Shown: positions 23,401 to 36,348, counted from the stretch's first letter. The stretch: 64,000 nt of DNA from Eucommia ulmoides (GCA_016647705.1 CM028327.1:6147726-6211725); one strand, 5' to 3'. Program-made: numbers and translations. The notes: generated from the letters alone by a model not told the origin.

Positions 23401-26400
23401 GAAGAAAAGAAAATGGGGGAAAAAATCATAAGACTATTTAACCTCTGAATAAACCCACTGCATATGTTCAGGATTATCCGGATCGAAAGTTTTCCCACTA
23501 TGAACCTGCAGGGGAACACAAAAATATTGAATACCGATTCACCGAGAATGAAAAATAAATATAGAGGCTGAGTTCTAAGGAAAAAAATATTACCTCATCC
23601 CATTTGATTAAGTGGGCATATTCAATACAGTGAGCAGCAGTTCTAGGGGTTTCCGCAAGGGTGCATAAAGGGAACTTCACTTGAGGAGGGAAGAGCCAAA
23701 TTGTACACTCGAAGCATGGCGTGACCCCCGGCATGATAATTCTAGCATGCCCCTTGAAACCTTCAGTTCCACCATCTACCATAGGTTTGATTGTTTCTTC
23801 TCGTGGGTTGTCCTCTGAGTCATATTCTAATTTTACAAAAACCAAATTAAAGCCAAACAATATAAACTTGGGCAATCTATAGGAAAATGTGGAAATGAGG
23901 TATTTATGACAAAAATTGGAAAGGCTAAAGGTCTGTTTAATAACACAATTCACTTAATGTTAAGTATCACTTGAAAATGGATCAAAATTTTAAGTGATGT
24001 AAACATTACTTATCACTTACAATAATTAAATTTTCACAAGCACAACTATTATTAAACTATAACCACTAAACAAATCTATAGAATAATACATACAAATAGA
24101 ACTGTAGAGAAAGAGAGTACCATCGAGAAAAAAAAAATAGAGAGAGAACTTTTGAGACATCAAGTTGTAAAGAAAAATTCAGAAATAAAAACTTGTAAAT
24201 TGGAATACAAACTCATATATAAAGGGTAGTCCGGTGCACGAAGGCTCCCACCATTGCGCGGTCTGGGGAGGGTCAGATGTGTTGTTTCCAAGATTTAAAC
24301 TAGGGACCTCCAGATCACAATGGATCAATCTTACAAAAAAAAAAATCCTTAAGCAATTCAGCACTTAAGTGGCTTGCATTTTGCAAAGATGAAACTTGAC
24401 AAACGGGCCCTATGTGGATATGACAGACCAATGGTTGATTTAAGACTCGCTACGTGCATGGTTTTCCATACTTTCCCTATAAATTATTTTCCCTGATATG
24501 TTTTAACAAAGCAAATTCACATAAAGGTTGGCTTCCAAAAGTTTTCATGACAAAGGAACCAACTAGGAAGTAAAGGAGCATCAAGATAGGGAGTGTCCAT
24601 CGAGCATAATATCATATCACAGTCCAGAACCATGCAAAGATAACTTGGAGAAAAAAAAAATGCAACAGTTAAAGACCAAAAACCAGAACACAGTTACAGC
24701 CATACCTAGAAAACTACAAGCCACGGCATTTATGTAGCTCCGAGCCTCAATGGAATCAAGACCAAGGACAATGATACTAAAATCATTGTAGAATTCTAGC
24801 TCTTTGTCTTCAATGCGACAAAAGTGTGGCACAATATTCACACCACTAACTCTTTCCATGACACGTTTTGCAGCAACCTCGGCCTTTGGCTTTCCAACAT
24901 CTTCAAGCCTGAGGTACAAAGTATCATAAGATACACTTTCCAATTATAGTACATAGAACAGGTAAAGAAAATGGAACCAACTGAGAATAAAATCTCATAT
25001 TCATTAGTAGACTGCACAGATACATCCCATAGGAAATGAAACTGGGTAATGACCTAAATTTAAAGCATTCGATATCTTTTAAGGTCCATTGGGTTAAAAC
25101 TAAGAATTATAACTAACCACCCAAAACGAACTGGAATCAACAATCACTAGTGAACCATAAATCAGATCAATGCATTTTCATGTTTAAGTGCTAACCTTTT
25201 TCAAGAGATCAGGGTAACAAAACAAACTTCAAAGCTTTTAAAACAGCGTATCACACCAATAACTTCCAATCAAATCTATACTTTCTATTATGACTGAAAA
25301 AGTAAGAATCGTAAGTATGAAGAGGGTTTATTCCTTGCAGCTATCTTAATTTCTTATTTTGCATCTATAAATGACAAAAAATAATTCAGACAAAAAAAAT
25401 TACACATAGGAAGTGAATTATTTCACTTAATAGACGAACTTCAAGTTCAAGCGAAAACAAGTTAGGTCGAATTGAAAACAAGCTTCCTTATCTGACACAC
25501 CAAATTCACCAATATCTCTTCACTGTATATATGGTGTCTTATATAACATCATTCGCATTCCAGTAATTCAGGGACTTCTGTTTCTTACATCTTCTGTGTA
25601 GTAATACTTAAAAATATATATAATCTGATCTTATTAAAAAGATCGATGGCTGAAGCTTAGATAGGAGTTCAATTAGGAATTGAGAAGTTGAAACTTTAGA
25701 TTTTATTACTGATCTTATTTGGTAATTGTGTGTGTGTTTATATGGCTTAAACAAAGACATGAATTAGCCACTCTTGCTCATTTACTCAAAACGAAGAAGG
25801 GGCAAATCAATTGCATGTGTGAACCAAATGAAGCACTCATAGGCTGAAACTGAGACTGGAGTTCCATTCAGAATTGACTCGCAAACAATTTATATTTTAT
25901 TACTGGTCTGATTTGGTGATTAAACGTGTGGTTCTATAGTTTAAACAAAGACACCGAATTAGCAACTTTCAAAAAAATTACTCAAAAGAAGGGGGAAATT
26001 AAACACGTGTAACTAAATAACAAAGAAAGAACTCATTAGCCATCAAAATTACACTTCTTGCTCTTATTCAACTCCATGCAACATAGTCTCTTGGAATTTG
26101 AATCATATTTCATTTTGACAAGCATCCACGGTCGAGCATAACCTACATGTATAACCTTGAAATTCTTCATGTACACAAGCTGATTGAGGTTCATAGAAAA
26201 GTCACTTCACATCATCTAGTCTTCTACACACTAAATGCAATTAATATCACTAATTTAATTTCACATAAACGGTGACCTAATAGTTCTTCATGCGCAATCC
26301 TACATGTCATATGGCTAATAAGAGACCAACCCTTAGAATAGGATGTAGAATGTAGCTAGAAATGACCATGAAAAGCACATATAATCATATTTATGATAAA

Positions 26401-29400
26401 TTCTGGCACAACAAAATAACGATGAAAAGACTAGATGACATTCTAGTAGAAAGACTGCATAGTGTTTTAGCAGACATGGACCTCTTGAATTCACAAGAAA
26501 TGTTCTTGAATCCACAAGAAAGAAAGAAATATCAAATAGTATTAAACTTAAATAAAGGAATAATTAAATGATTAACAAATGGTTGTCTAGGGTGTATTTA
26601 CAACCATCAAAGACTAATAGGAAAAGATACCCTAAATCTCTAAAAAAGAAAAGTAACTAGTGCTAAAAAACACATAAAAATAAGAAACAATCTAATCCTA
26701 ATACTTCTAGGAAAAAAAATATATAAAGAAAAATGAAAATCCTAGTTGAACAAGGAAATCCTACTTGATTGTCCTACATCACTCCCCTCGACTTGAAAAG
26801 AAATCACCATCGAGTTAGGATGTGGATCCTTTTGGCGAAAAATACTCATATAAGTCAGCTACATTGAAAGTGGATTCGAAGATATCGAAAAGTCTTCAAG
26901 TGGATCCACCATATAACCATTCTGGTTAATTATTTTGATGATACAATAGGGGCCATAAACCTGTTGAGCTTCTGTCTTTGTGTAGATAAACCATAATATA
27001 TCCCCCTTTTCAAAAAAAAATCTGTCATTTTCTTATTAGCTGCAAGTTTGTACTTGGTTAATCTTCTTCCAACCGTTGACGGACTCCCTCTTGTATAGTT
27101 TGTATCCTATCCGTCATGTTTTCAGCAGTCATGTCTGCCCCTGTAAGTTTGGGAAAAGGACTAAGTCTCGCGTCTGCCCCGTAGATTGTTTTTCCATGCT
27201 GTGAAAGGCATATTCAGCTTGGGCTAAGGCTAGGTCCCACTGCTTTGGCTTCTCTCTAGATGTGCATCTTATCAAATTACCGAAGATTCGCCTCACTGCC
27301 TCCATTAGACCGTCAGTTTGTGGATGACTGGTGATGTTGTAGTTCAAAGACGTGTGAACCATCTCCACAAAGTCCTCAAAATTGAGAGATAAACTTGGTG
27401 TCACAATCCAAGATGATACTTTTTGGGGGCAAATGAACCACCTCCGTGAAGAACAAATTTGCAATATGTGTTAGATTTCTAGCCTTCCAACAAGCAATGA
27501 TATGTACCATCTTAGAGTACTTGCCAACAATTACAAATACAAAATCCATAACCCATTGAGTTTACGGAAAATCCAACACAAAATCCATAGAAAGATCCTC
27601 CCAATGTGTCGGGCATAGGTAACAGCATTTACAGACCAGTATTCTGGGATTGACCTTTAACTGCTTGATATACTTAACCTGTCTCGTGATTACCAACATC
27701 TTTCTTTAGTTGTGGCCAGTACAAGCGCTCCTCAACTAATGTTGAGGTCTTATCCCTCCTGAAGTGTCTGCTCAATCTCCCATTATTCAATTCATGCACG
27801 ATTTGGTCACGTAAAGAACTATATGGAACACATAGTTTACCTTAGAGCAAGAAGTCATCATGGATGTGCATCCCTCCAGAAGGTTGTTTCAAAAGACACC
27901 ATTGTCAATCTTCTTTGAAGTCTTCGCTGGAAACACACAAATTCTCTAGGCAATCAAAACCTACTACTTCCATCTTCAAGGTCACAAGTAAGGTAGCACT
28001 TATACTTAGTGCATCGGCCATTTTATTCAATTTTTCATAATTGTGTTTAAGCATGAAAGTAAACCGTTGAAGATAGTCAATCCACCTACCATTCATCTAA
28101 TTGACATTCTTTTGATTGTAATTCAAGGCATGGTTTTCTGTATACAACACAAACTCTCGTTGCATAAGATGATTCTCCCCCACTTCAAAGAAATTCGTAC
28201 TTGAGTTTGACTTCAAATATTGAAAGGAAATTTTCAATCCATTCCAACAATTTCATTTCGAAAATTGTACAACGCGAATGATATTTCCTCGAACATTGAT
28301 TGAATTGGCCAACTTCAAGTATTTTGAGAATCCTGTAATTTTCAATCCATTCCAACAATCAAATTCCAACAATTGCATGATCTTTTCTTGAACATTGGCT
28401 GAATTTTGGTATCCACCACTGCTCCAATTGATCTTATTAAATAATCGTCTACCACAATAAAATCATTATGAACTACCTCTTCTTTGTTGACTTGATTACA
28501 AGTACTTCGCTCTCGATATTCAGACATATCGTCAACGTGAAAATTCTAACGTATCAACGAAGTCATGTGAATGATTATATTCCATGATTTTAAAATTCAA
28601 CTCCTCTTTTGCTTCTTGTGAGCCTTCATGAGCATTAACTTGAACAATAGTCATTGAAGTCCTCTGCATGATTATGTTCCATGATTTCGAAATTCAATTC
28701 CTCTTTTGCGTCTTGTGAGTCTTTTTCATGAGCATCAACCTCCTCACATGCTATTGATTGGGGATATTCATTGATTTCTTGTGGTGGATCAACATCAACA
28801 GTATTGTGCAGTTTCAAATAATTTGGTTCAAAGATACTATAATCATCTGGAGGCATAACATAATCTTCATGATGATATTTAACAAAAACTTTCATGTTCA
28901 TAATCTCCAAAATAAAAATATGTTTCAAGCCTCTTTTTCATTCTAAACCATGAACAGATTTTATTTTTACATTGACACATTCTCTGAAATTGTAATTCAT
29001 ACCACCAATTTGCTGCATAAACTCTAAGTTTCTTGGAGGCTAATTAGATTTTATATTCTTCACATCCCCTATGTAATCAAAATAATCTTCAAGATCAAGC
29101 ATCCAATCGAGGAAATCAATTTTGCAAAAAACTTATACGTACCGTCAAAATATGGAATACGGTCATATTTAGGGATGCGTTACCAAACTGGTTGAATGCA
29201 AACCTTATCAATGTTAACTGTCATATCCGCTATCTTTGTTCACGTCACCCACAAATTCAACTAATATCACTTTCAACTGCCACAATCTCTGTAAAATCGT
29301 GTTTGCCTTCTTAAAGGCCTTCTTAAAATTTAGCCCTCGTAAAGTCTTCCTCTCCATGACTACGGTCGACGGATCGGGTGCCATCTCATCATGTCATAAT

Positions 29401-30540
29401 ACATCAAAGCTCTGATGCCAACCGGCGCAGTGGAAGATTGATGAAAAGACTAGATAATATTCTTGTAAACGGAATAAAGACTAGATAGTGTTCTAGCACA
29501 TAGGGGCTCTTGAATCCACAAAAAAAACGTTCTTGAACCAATAAGAAAGAGAAAATTCTCAAATCGCATTAAACTTAAATAAAGGAATAATTGAATGATT
29601 AACAATAGATTGTCAAAGACTCAAGGGTGTATCTATAGCCCTCAACTAATCCCTAAACTAGAAGGAAAAGAAAACCTTAGACCTCTAAAAAAGAAAACAA
29701 ACTAGTCCCAATACATGCATGAACAAGAAAATCCTCCTTGATTGTCCTACACCAAATTCTCATTCAACAACACCATCCATCCTATATCTTGAGGCTTTCC
29801 AAGGAACCACAATTGTTTCAATAAGGAATTCTGCTTTAACCATGTGCCAAGGTTTAGATAGAAAGGAAATAGAATTTTGATCTGAATACCTTCTATTAAC
29901 CAATATCTCGGAAATTCTGTTTCTCTCACTCCAAACATCTTAAAATGACACATGTATATGATGCACTGAAATACAGTATAGCTGATTCTCCACTAAACTT
30001 TTCCTATCTACATGTCTAAATTACCTCAAACAAATTTCTCTCATTTTATCTGCATTTAAAACAGATATTTGCACATCATATGCGCTCATATGAACCATGT
30101 AAGCAATGAAATATACACATGGCTGAAGATGTATACATCTCCTGCTGTATGTATACATATATGTACCTGAATAGAAATTGCCGATTGAGATTAGTAACTT
30201 CGATTCGATCCATGTCTATGACTTCGAGGTTCCGGAACCCTGAAAATGCCAAATCCTTGAGCAATTCACAGCCCAATCCTCCCGCACCCACAACCAAAAC
30301 TTTTGCATACTGCTGCAGATCGTCTCTCAACTATAATTTCACCAACAAAAAGAAAATTAACGAAAACTACAATCCATAATCATCTACATGTATAGAGAAT
30401 CATTGTTCAGTCGAAGAAATGACATGGATAGAACTTACATCGGGTCCCGGTTCGAAGTTCGGTCCGACAAGATGACCCGGTCGGAGGAGGAGTTTGTCGA
30501 GGTCTCGCGATCTGCTAAGTTGCGCCGTCGAGTCTGCCAT
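20469..30540 (-). CDS. ECR1: NEDD8-activating enzyme E1 catalytic subunit (ECR1/UBA3)
   Basis: Adenylates RUB/NEDD8 together with AXR1, takes it on a cysteine and hands it to the E2 RCE1, so that cullins can be modified. Nine exons (minus): 30540-30439, 30330-30167, 24908-24706, 23826-23594, 23505-23443, 23071-23015, 22159-22038, 21948-21831, 20756-20469; all borders are GT-AG and phases agree. The product is 449 aa, against 454 in Arabidopsis. Seen: nucleotide loop GAGGLG (residues 49-54), [17 protein letters not shown], zinc pairs C194/C197 (CFEC) and C335/C338 (CLVC), catalytic C211 in [11 protein letters not shown], and a C-terminal ubiquitin-fold domain from about 355. No break is seen. 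Intron 2 is 5.26 kb and holds a gypsy fossil and a plastid scrap; other introns carry a SINE, MITEs and a TRIM. The start [20 protein letters not shown] fits the family. Copia sequence begins about 230 bp upstream of the ATG. Confidence 0.96.
20999..21165 (-). mobile_element. tRNA-derived SINE, family S1, truncated, in ECR1 intron 8
   Basis: T-run at 20999-21020, then GAGCCAACTTACGCGCACTT and TCGGCCTGATGCATTCAGGA, matching the SINE body at 7347-7567. The tRNA-like head is missing. Confidence 0.55.
21521..21787. mobile_element. Short MITE in ECR1 intron 8
   Basis: The left end AAGGGCCTGTTTGTTTGTC and right end GACAATCAAACAGGGCCTA are inverted. AT-rich and without coding content. No clear target duplication. 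Confidence 0.5.
22257..22380. mobile_element. MITE, ACGTTTGG...CCAACCACTACC family, copy 1
   Basis: About 124 bp with ends GGTACGTTTGGGAGCACGGA and TCCATGCAACCAACCACTAC. A close copy follows at 22406-22527; another lies at 55133-55257 in a NAXD intron. Confidence 0.6.
22406..22527. mobile_element. MITE, same family, copy 2
   Basis: Begins AAGGTAGCATGTGGGAGCAC and ends TGCAACCAAGCACTACATAA. It is a second copy in the same orientation 25 bp after the first. Confidence 0.6.
22527..22952. mobile_element. MITE, GGGCCTGTTCAATAA family
   Basis: Left end AAGGGCCTGTTCAATAAAAT, right end TTATCAGACGGCCCTAAG; these are inverted. It contains a CT microsatellite at 22691-22711 and lies in ECR1 intron 6. 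Confidence 0.5.
23130..23381 (-). mobile_element. TRIM-like LTR element in ECR1 intron 5
   Basis: Non-coding miniature LTR element. On the minus strand a 114-bp LTR (23381-23268) begins TGTTGAATTCC, has a TATA box (CTATATATAAAA) and ends CTACA. A tRNA-Met-type primer site TGGTATCAGAG follows at 23267-23257. Further on is a purine-rich stretch GCGTGAGGGGG, then the start of a second LTR (TGTTGAATCCC, 23178). The second LTR is incomplete. Same family as 60310-60823. Confidence 0.65.
23935..24412. mobile_element. MITE carrying an Au SINE, in ECR1 intron 3
   Basis: Starts GGTCTGTTTAATAACACAAT and ends ACTTGACAAACGGGCCCTAT. The inside shares TTAAGT words with 22527-22952. It is interrupted by the Au-type SINE at 24222-24335. 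The ends are diverged. Confidence 0.4.
24222..24335 (-). mobile_element. Au-type SINE, internally shortened
   Basis: On the minus strand: GATCTGGAGGTCCCTAGTTT (box B region), then GACCCTCCCCAGACCGCGCA, GGGAGCCTTCGTGCACCGGA and CTACCCTTT, the hallmark Au 3' end. The middle is deleted relative to a full copy of about 180 bp. Confidence 0.8.
25650..26010. repeat. Tandem duplication of about 190 bp in ECR1 intron 2
   Basis: Two diverged direct copies share GGAGTTC(A/C)ATT(A/C)(A/G)GAATTGA, TTTTATTACTG(A/G)TCT(T/G)ATTTGG and TTAAACAAAGACA. They fall at about 25650-25840 and 25841-26010. Confidence 0.6.
26415..29755 (-). mobile_element. Ty3/gypsy fossil with both LTRs, in ECR1 intron 2
   Basis: Decayed LTR retrotransposon of about 3.3 kb, much shorter than a whole gypsy element. 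LTRs are at about 29430-29755 (5') and 26415-26776 (3'); both start TGTAGGACAATCAAG on the minus strand. A primer-site-like TTGGCATCAGAG follows the 5' LTR. Recognisable parts: RNase H end near 27950-28090 and integrase near 27130-27460 (a 'SHPQTDG' motif). The region 28180-28740 contains short internal duplications. Large parts are missing and breaks are many; the LTRs have clearly diverged, so it is old. It lies in the same orientation as ECR1. Confidence 0.78.
29835..29952 (-). other. Plastid ycf1 (TIC214) scrap, nuclear plastid DNA insertion
   Basis: About 118 bp on the minus strand translates to [20 protein letters not shown] followed by [11 protein letters not shown], closely matching the conserved C-terminal stretch of plastid Ycf1. 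Similarity stops abruptly near 29835 (usual plastid text LKPWH becomes LNLGTW). It lies in ECR1 intron 2, about 80 bp from the end of the gypsy fossil. It is not functional. The family match is from memory of Ycf1 proteins. Confidence 0.65.
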
Positions 30541-30559
30541 TGCAAACTCTTTCAGGTGA

Positions 30560-30766
30560 AATGCGCAAGAGAGTTCGTGTGAGCTGGGAAGTGGGGGGAA
30601 GATGAACTATTTGGCTGGTAGCTTCGAAGTTACGCTCCGTGTGCTAATGACCTTAACCTGCGCACTACTCTTTGTAGACAAAAATGTTGTGGATAACTTT
30701 CCAAATTCTATTTGTCAATTTTACCTTTTTAAATTAGTCCACCTGGGCTCCATAAGGTAATTTTCT
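30560..30766 (-). promoter_or_regulatory. Probable ECR1 upstream region
   Basis: The only non-repeat DNA left between the ECR1 start codon (30540) and the first recognisable copia sequence (about 30767). No clear TATA box is seen; the stretch next to the gene is pyrimidine-rich on the minus strand, as in leader sequences. Confidence 0.35.
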
Positions 30767-33700
30767 TTTGACCGATTCAGACCTTTTTAGATCGTTTTCT
30801 ATAAAGTTGGACTGATTTTTGAAATTTTTGGACATTCTAATTTTGTTTTCGGACTCTGTTTTGTGATTTGAGGCTCACAGAATATACTTCCTTTTGTATT
30901 TGTGTGGTTTCTACATCGGTTCACCTTTTTTTTTGTTCCTATAGCAAACTCAGACTCATCACGGGTTATCCCTACGGTTCTTGACGAATCAAATTATGTA
31001 TTATGGGCTCAAGAAACGTCTAGTTTCTTTCGGGGACGAAAATTGTGACGTCTCGTGACTAAAGAAATTACTGATCCCAAAAAGAACGACGACGAAGAAC
31101 CTGGGCAAACCATCGACAGTTTCATATTTCAGATGATTGCCTTATGGGATCAATTGGCTATCACTGAGCCAATCTGGGAATGCACAAAGGACGCCACCCT
31201 TCAGACAAGCTACTAAAATGAGACACGCATTATGCAATTCCTAATGGCCTTGAGAGAATAATTTGAACCTGTACGAGCTTCAATCCTACACTGGGGCAAG
31301 ATATTTTCCCTAAACGATGTCATTTCTAGTCTACTTAGAGAGAAAACACGCATTGCAACATTACAAGGATCAAATAGAGATGTTGCTCTTGCTATACTAG
31401 CTACCAAGTCAAACTCATCTCAAAAGCCCTTTATACAGTAGGTACTGCCATTCACAAGGGCACGAATTGCTCAAATGTCCTTTTTACCTGTGTAAGGTAT
31501 GCAGAGAACCAGGCCACTTTTTTGCAGATTGCCCTAAAGTTCCAGCATTATCATCTGAAAATCAATCAAACATGAATCAGTCTGACTCTCGAGGCTCTCA
31601 CAATCAGTCTTACCCCAAGCCAAAGAATGTTGTTGCTGCAGCCACTGATACTGCCTCGACTTCATCAAACTCTCCACCTAATTGTAATGGTTTATGCACC
31701 GTGCTTACTGAGGCTTTATCTAAAAAATGGTAATAATATAACCATGTCAGCTATACCAAGTACATCTTCATGGTACTTTGATTCTGCTTGTTGCAATCAC
31801 ATGATATCTAATGTCTCTATCTTTTCATCTAAAACCCGTGATGAGCATGCGCCTACTATTCACACTGCCAATTGATCAAATATGTCAGTTAATCATACTG
31901 GTCATGTTGATAGTTCTTATTTATCTCTCCCTGATACATATTTGGTCTCTAATCTTATGCTTAATCTTATATCTGTTGGACAACTATGTGAACTTGGATT
32001 TTATTTTTATTTTTCTTTTACTGATTGTTAAGTGTAGGGCCCTCAGACAAGAAAACTCATTGGAATCAGTTGTAAAGTTGGACGCCTCTTTGAGTTCACT
32101 CACCTCCAAGTGTCATCATCTTCATCATCAAATCAATCAGCTGCATCCATCCCAATATTCTCACCCGTGGAATAATAGTACCCTTGATTAGCTCACACTT
32201 CATCCAGTCATCTTCGATCTCTTATTTCTAATGGTTAGTTAGGTTCAATTTAGCATGAGTTTTTTCATTGTATTCATTGTCAACTTGCAAAATAATCAAC
32301 CTTGCCTTTTAATGAGAGTTAATTTGTTTCTTTTGCACATTTTGATTTACTGCATTTTGATGTCTGAGGGCCTTCTCTTCATACAACAATGGGTAGTGCT
32401 CGCTATTTTGTTATAGGATTTTTTAGGCTAACACCTATTTTTGCCAAACATATTAAAATGGGCTCCAAATAACAAAGTCCACATCAACTAAAACCCATTG
32501 ATTTATTTAAATTTTAATAAAACAACTTCACAAAATTTACTATTCAACAATTTTCATCAAATACATATTCTCTCACTACATCAACAACAACATAATAAAT
32601 GGAGAGATGTAAATATTACTATCCAGTAACAATGTTAATAACAACATAATGAATGAATGGATGCAAATGTTGATGTACAACAATAATATCAATAACAATA
32701 TAATGAATGGGAGATATAAATGTTACTGTACAACAAACAATTACCATATGCTAATTGAGTTTTTCTCTAAACTTAAATGACTACATGGGTATACGAATGA
32801 ATTAGTAATGAACATTGGGGTCTATTATAAAATACCCTTTGTTATATTTATGAATGACCACTCTCGATATAAATGGTTGCTTCTTATGAAAAATAGATCT
32901 GAACTATTTCAAATGTATTCTGATTTTTCTTCTATGGTTTAAACTCAATTATCTCGACATATCAACGTTTTTCACTCAAATAATGCAATGAAATACAAAG
33001 ATCGTGCTTTTCTCAACCTATTTCACAAAAATAGCACACTCCCCTACCGCTCATGTCCTAGAACCTCATAACAAAATGGACGAGTCAAACGTAAAATTGA
33101 CACATTCTTGACACAGTTCGTGTCCTACTCATTTTTCATCATGTCTTGAGCGTTTATGGGGTGATGTTGCCTCAACCGCAGTATACACAATAAAACATGT
33201 CCCTTCCGCCACAATTCAACATTATCCTCCATTTTAGCATCTTTTCGGTAAACCTCTCACTTACTCTGAACTCAAAATCTTTGGTTGCATATGTTTTGTT
33301 CTTCTCAAACCACATGAACAGAACAAATTAGAACTAATGGCTCACTAGTGTTGTTTTCTTGGCTATGGTATTGAACATAAAGGGTATCAGTATTGGGATT
33401 CCATTTCTAAAACTCTTCGTATCTCTCGTCATGTCAATTTTTGGGAATATCAAATATTTTCTTCCTTACGGTCATTTGACATGTCAACCATTACTAACTC
33501 TAGATTCTTTATTGATCTATTTATTGAGTTATTTCCTGAAAATACAGTTTTTAAGTACTATTGAGCCCACCTCAGAATCACCAACTGATCTCACCTCTTT
33601 AGCTCCATAACCACCAGTTGATCTCACTCCTTCAGTTCTAGCTTTAGAACCATCAGTTGATCTCACCTCTCCAACTCAATCAACTGTGCCTGAGGATATT

Positions 33701-36348
33701 CCTATGTTTTCTGAGTCTGCATCGACTCCCTCTGAGAGCCTTCCTCAAGGTCACTCCCCCGATCTACCAGGGTAACTTATCATCCTCTTTATCTCATTGA
33801 TTATCATTGTTTTTTTACTATACTTAATCTGTATGAGCCTCAATTCTATAAAGAGGCTAGTACTAATTATCTTTGGCAGAAAGTAATAGACGAAAAACTT
33901 TAGGCCCTAGCGAAAACTCACACCTAGGATATTGTTGATCTTCTCCCTAGGAAAACTCATATTGGGTGTAAATGGGTATTTAAGATCAAAACACTTTCTG
34001 ATGGTTCTGTTGAACGATATAAAACCCAACTTATTGCCTAGGGATTTGCTTAGGAATATGGAATTGACTACGAAGAGACATTTGCTCCAGTGGTGACTCA
34101 ATCAGCCGTGCCCGAGGATATTCCCATGTCTTATGAGTCTGGACAGACTCCCTTTGAGATCCATCTTCAAGATCACTCTTGTCGCTTTACCAGGGTAACT
34201 CATCTTTCCCCTAATCTCACTGATTATCATTGCTTTTCTATTATACTTAATTTGCATGAGTCTCAATCCTATAAGAAGACTAGTATTAATCTTCTTTGGC
34301 AGAAAGTATTGAACGAAAAACTTCAGGCCCTAGCCAAAACTCATACTTGGGGTATTGTTGATCTTCATCCTAGGAAAATTTTTATTGGGTGCAAATGGGT
34401 GTTTCAGATCAAAACATTTTCTGATGGTTCTGTTAAACGAAATAAAGCCCAACTTGTTACCTAGGGATTTTCTTAGGAGTATGGAATTGACTACAAAGAG
34501 ACATTTGCTCCAGTGGTGACTCAATCGGCCGTGCCCGAAGATATTCCTATGTCTTATTAGTCTGGACAGACTCCCTCTAAGATCCATCCTCAAGATCACT
34601 CATGTCGCTCTACCAGGGTAACTCATCTTTTCCCTAATTTCACTGATTATTATTGTTTTTTTACTATACTTAATCTGCATGAGTTTCAATCCTATAAGAA
34701 GGCTAGTATTAATCCTCTTTAACAAAAAGTAATGAATGAAAAACTTCAGGCCCTAGCCGAAACTCATACCTAGGGTATTGTTGATCTTCATCTTGGGAAA
34801 ACTCTTATTGAGTGCAAATGGATGTTTCAGATCAAAACACTTTCTGATGGTTCTGTTAAACGAAATAAAGTCTGACTTGTTGCCTAGGGATTTTTTTAGG
34901 AGTATGGAATTGACTACAAAAAGACATTTGCTCTAGTGGCGAGGCTCATATATGTCTGTACTCTTCTTACCGTTGCTGCCATTCGAAAATGGATTATCTT
35001 TCAGATAGATTTCAAAAAAGTTTTTCTCAATGGCGGTCTTATTGAGAAAGTTTATCTGCATACTCCTCCTAGCTTAGTTGTCCCTTGAAATAAAATTTGT
35101 CGCATTCGTCTTGCTCTATATGGTTTGAAACAAGCTCCATGTGCCTGGTTCACAAAATTCAACACTACCATTCATTAATTCAGGTTCACATCTAGTGCTC
35201 ATGATTCGCCTTTGTTTGTTCGCCGCACTAACAATGGTATTATTCTTCTTTTATTGTAAATAGATGACATGATTATTACTGTGATGATTTACGCGGTATC
35301 TATAAACTCAAAAAGTTTCTCAGTGGACAATTCGATCTGAAAGATATTAGCGTGCTCGCCTATTTTCTTGGTCTCGGAGTCTCATCCTATTTTCTCTCTC
35401 AAGCCAAATATGCCTTAGATCCAAGACTGCCATTACTTCTCTCGAGCCGAATATCAAACTCACTCCACTAGATGGTTCACTTCTTTAGGATGTCACTCTA
35501 TATCACCAACTGGTTAAAAGTTTAGTATACTTCACTGTCACTCGCCTAAACTTCGCCTATGTCGTCCATCAAGTCAATCAGTTCTTTTCTACTCCTCGGA
35601 TTATTCATTACTCTGTTGTTCTTCGCATTCTTCGGTATGTGAAATGTACTTTATTTCACAAACTTCATTTCTCAATCCAGTCTTCTCCTACTTTACAAGC
35701 TTATTCTGATCCCAATTGGGCTAGAGATCCAACCGACTGACGATCAACTATTGGTTATTGTTTCTTCTTGGGCAACTTCCTTATTTCTTGGCACAATATG
35801 AAACAAATTGTGAATGCTCGTTCTAGCACTAAAGCTGAATATTGTACCGTGGATAATGTAACACAAAAACTACTTTAGCTTCGGTATCTCATTGCTAACA
35901 TAAGAATTTCTTCTCCTACTGCCACTATTTTACAATGTGACAATATGAGCGTTATTCAGGTTGCCCACAACAATGTCTTTCACGAGTGTACAAAACACAT
36001 CGAGACTGATTTTCACTTTATCCGTCATCACATTCTCCAGAATACTGTTCGTCTACAGTCCGTTAGTTCAGTTGATCGAACAACAGATATTTTCACTAAG
36101 ACTTATCCACCCCGAACACTTTCACTCTTTGGTTTTCAAACTCAAGTTCACGTCATATTTATCGCCTTGAGTTTGAGGGGGGATATTAATATAATATATG
36201 AGTTTGGTCCATTAGGTCAAAACCCCTAATCCTAGGGTTCCCTTAGTTCCCTATAAATATTCCTATTGTAAATCTTTGTAACATATTTTTTTCAAATATC
36301 AATACAAACATTTCACATTCTCCATTTCACTTCTCAATTATTCTAACA
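30767..36348 (+). mobile_element. Ty1/copia fossil lacking its 5' LTR
   Basis: Broken LTR retrotransposon. Internal sequence starts near 30767; there is no 5' LTR. Parts in order: leader, gag with a zinc knuckle near 31470-31530, protease and integrase remnants (about 31740-33350), reverse transcriptase (about 33850-35300), RNase H (about 35690-36090), purine tract, and a 3' LTR of about 165 bp (36183-36348). A segment of about 423 bp at the start of the reverse-transcriptase region is present three times in tandem (from about 33680, 34103 and 34526). Tens of breaks; old. Same family as 16100-18270. Confidence 0.85.

Noticed and set aside
36183-36348. TATA box and 'promoter' in front of the CLC pseudogene
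   Set aside because: The TATA-like sequence belongs to the copia LTR and points the other way.
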